Below are positions 62,737 to 64,000 of a DNA stretch of 64,000 nucleotides, piece by piece. Where the stretch lies: positions 52,297 to 116,296 of the forward strand of contig DF240476.1 in NCBI GenBank assembly GCA_000507305.1, given 5' to 3'. The position numbers and the translations under genes are program-made. Source of the stretch: Breviolum minutum Mf 1.05b.01 (taxonomy: Eukaryota > Sar > Dinophyceae > Suessiales > Symbiodiniaceae). Positions within the stretch are counted from its first letter, which is position 1. The number at the start of each line of letters is the position of its first letter. Under the pieces are notes generated by a model. It was not told where the DNA came from, searched no databases, and was given only the letters and a program-made list of their open reading frames with translations.

Positions 62737-63395
62737 TATTGTATGGCATTGTTGCCTACATTCCCTTGCTATTTTTACCTATTTTTTGGATAAAATGGTA
62801 CATGCCTCAAAACGTATCTAGAAGTAATGATACATGATATACTCTGTAAGAACTTCAAATGTATCTGGATTGCCTTGCATATAATCTACCATATGTACTA
62901 AATTACGTATCTGGAAGTAATGATGTCACCAACCTATATCAATCCCCAAATGCTTGACATGAGGACACAATTCCCTCCACATATCTATAGTGTCCACTGC
63001 ACATGTTGTGTTCGGAAAGCTAGTGTTGCACAAGAAAGAGGTGGTGTCTTGGTGGCTGACGTCGCCTGAATTCACCCAAACTCTGGAAATCCGAGGATTG
63101 GATTTGGCTGATTTCCTTTTGTTTTTTTTTGTGGCAAAAAATCATCTTCCAAATGATCCTGAAAGATGGTGATTTACCATGGTACAATCCGTAAAAACAT
63201 CACTTAAAACAGGTCCAGGGAGGTGATATCTGAGTTTTTGAGGACGGCTTTTGTCGGCCAGTGGTTTCATGCCACGAGATTGGACCACAGGTTCAGAATG
63301 AATGGCTGGAGGTTCTGCGGGGTAAATTTTTGGGATTCAAGAATTACATCATCCTCAAACTCTCCATTCATCTCCCATCAACAATTAGATTAGAT
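62737..63395. other. Intron-like sequence
   Basis: ATCTGGAAGTAATGAT-type direct repeats: CGTATCTAGAAGTAATGATAC at 62813 and CGTATCTGGAAGTAATGATG at 62907. No exon recognised. Confidence 0.4.
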
Positions 63396-63498
63396 CTAGT
63401 TGGCGGTTTTAACCCATTTCAAAAAATATTAGTCAAATAAGAGCATCATCTCAATTTTCAGGGTGAAAATCAAAAAAATGTTTGAAACTGCCACTTGG
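63396..63498. mobile_element. Family A MITE, copy 15
   Basis: CTAGTTGGCGGTTTTAACCC...GTTTGAAACTGCCACTTGG, slightly diverged. Confidence 0.85.
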
Positions 63499-63534
63499 AG
63501 ATGTTTTCTTTTAAATCCCCGAAGGTTCCTCAAC

Positions 63535-63593
63535 GATTGTCTTCCTCGGGCCTTGCTGAGATTCTGCCAAGCTTTGGCCAAGCGTGCAAAATC
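63535..63593 (-). CDS. Possible PPR-like exon, 59 nt
   Basis: After a GTGGCCAG acceptor, one frame reads D-F-A-R-L-A-K-A-W-Q-N-L-S-K-A-R-G-R-Q, ending at C/GTTGAG. It has a Trp helix of PPR type, but two other frames are open here. Confidence 0.35.
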
Positions 63594-64000
63594 CTGGCCA
63601 CAAAATTTTGAAAGCCCGACTCAACAGGCCCCTTGCATAGGGTCATTTTCTGGAAGTCATGGTTCGAACATGTTTTCGGATCTTTAGAGCCTGTTACATC
63701 CCCCCTGATGATTTCACCTAAACCATGAAAAGCAACAATCACATCAGGAAATTATTCTTGCAACCTTCAATTTTTCAGGGTCAATGTTTGTGCTTGGCTA
63801 TAGAAATCATTTTTGCCATCTTCACACAAATCAAGCCACGTGTATTTCTGCCTGGCTTCAGGTTTTGAAACATGTTACAAATTAGTTCAAAATTGAAGTC
63901 CACTCCAAGGTGGTCAGATCTTCATCTTTCTTGAGTTGAAGAACTTGTAAGGAAACCAACAGCGTTGAACATCACCCTTTCTGCACTGGGAAAAATATAC
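63594..64000. other. Window end, nothing recognised
   Basis: No palindrome, repeat or splice-supported exon in the last 400 bases; a gene could continue beyond the window. Confidence 0.4.

Noticed and set aside
1..64000. tRNA, rRNA, CRISPR, operon or dinoflagellate spliced-leader relic
   Set aside because: I looked for conserved tRNA boxes, regular spacer arrays and a CCGTAGCCATTTTGGCTCAAG-like sequence and found none; the direct repeats present are MITEs or microsatellites.

Overview
The window looks like nuclear DNA of a dinoflagellate, probably Symbiodiniaceae or a close relative; I cannot name a species. The evidence is a long series of short minus-strand coding pieces in the lineage's typical pentatricopeptide-repeat (PPR) style (Y-N-x-x-I-S-A-C-E-K-x-x-x-W-x-x-A-L). 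They sit in very long, AT-richer non-coding DNA crowded with small palindromic elements. Apart from runs produced by triplet repeats, open frames are short, and I see no rRNA, tRNA, CRISPR array, operon or bacterial feature.

Coding content. I can place about 45 likely exons, all on the minus strand, from about 63.6 kb down to 0.26 kb. Most are 33-200 nt, carry roughly one PPR motif or part of one, and can be bounded by AG acceptors and GT (rarely GC) donors. Five neighbouring pairs join in frame under the proposed splice sites: 15191-15148 with 14953-14892, 31777-31719 with 30832-30771, 33751-33696 with 33341-33181, 9124-9066 with 8945-8869, and 6341-6264 with 6132-6000. A repeated intron position stands out: phase 1, inside the Cys codon of the S-A-C-E-K loop. 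The PPR family usually binds organelle RNA, so an RNA-processing role is a family-level expectation only. The only likely gene start is at 13318, a minus-strand ORF beginning M-G-A-G-A-S-S (an N-myristoylation signature). It suggests one PPR-rich gene (or more) upstream of it (about 14.9-63.6 kb) and a second unit running from 13318 toward position 1. The number and ends of genes are not settled.

Non-coding content. About a dozen families of 85-160 bp foldback elements are scattered between the exons. Several end in TA-C...G-TA, like Stowaway/Tc1-mariner MITEs (families B-G here). One family with GGTGGTTTC ends (A) has 17 or more copies. Others are long GC-containing palindromes (H-M). One element is nested in another (29.5 kb), and one family-H palindrome fills a putative intron of about 130 bp (6133-6263), so it is a candidate introner. 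AT, ATC/GAT and AAC microsatellites and a 21-bp minisatellite are also present. Two single-N positions (1348 and 59565) are each flanked by duplicated sequence and look like assembly joins.

Layout: 0-13.3 kb, downstream PPR unit ending upward at the M-G-A-G-A-S-S exon; 13.3-43 kb, dense PPR exon series with foldback elements; 43.0-43.6 kb, GC-rich island of uncertain coding status; 43.6-64 kb, sparser PPR exons, long introns or intergenic DNA, microsatellites and many family A-E elements.
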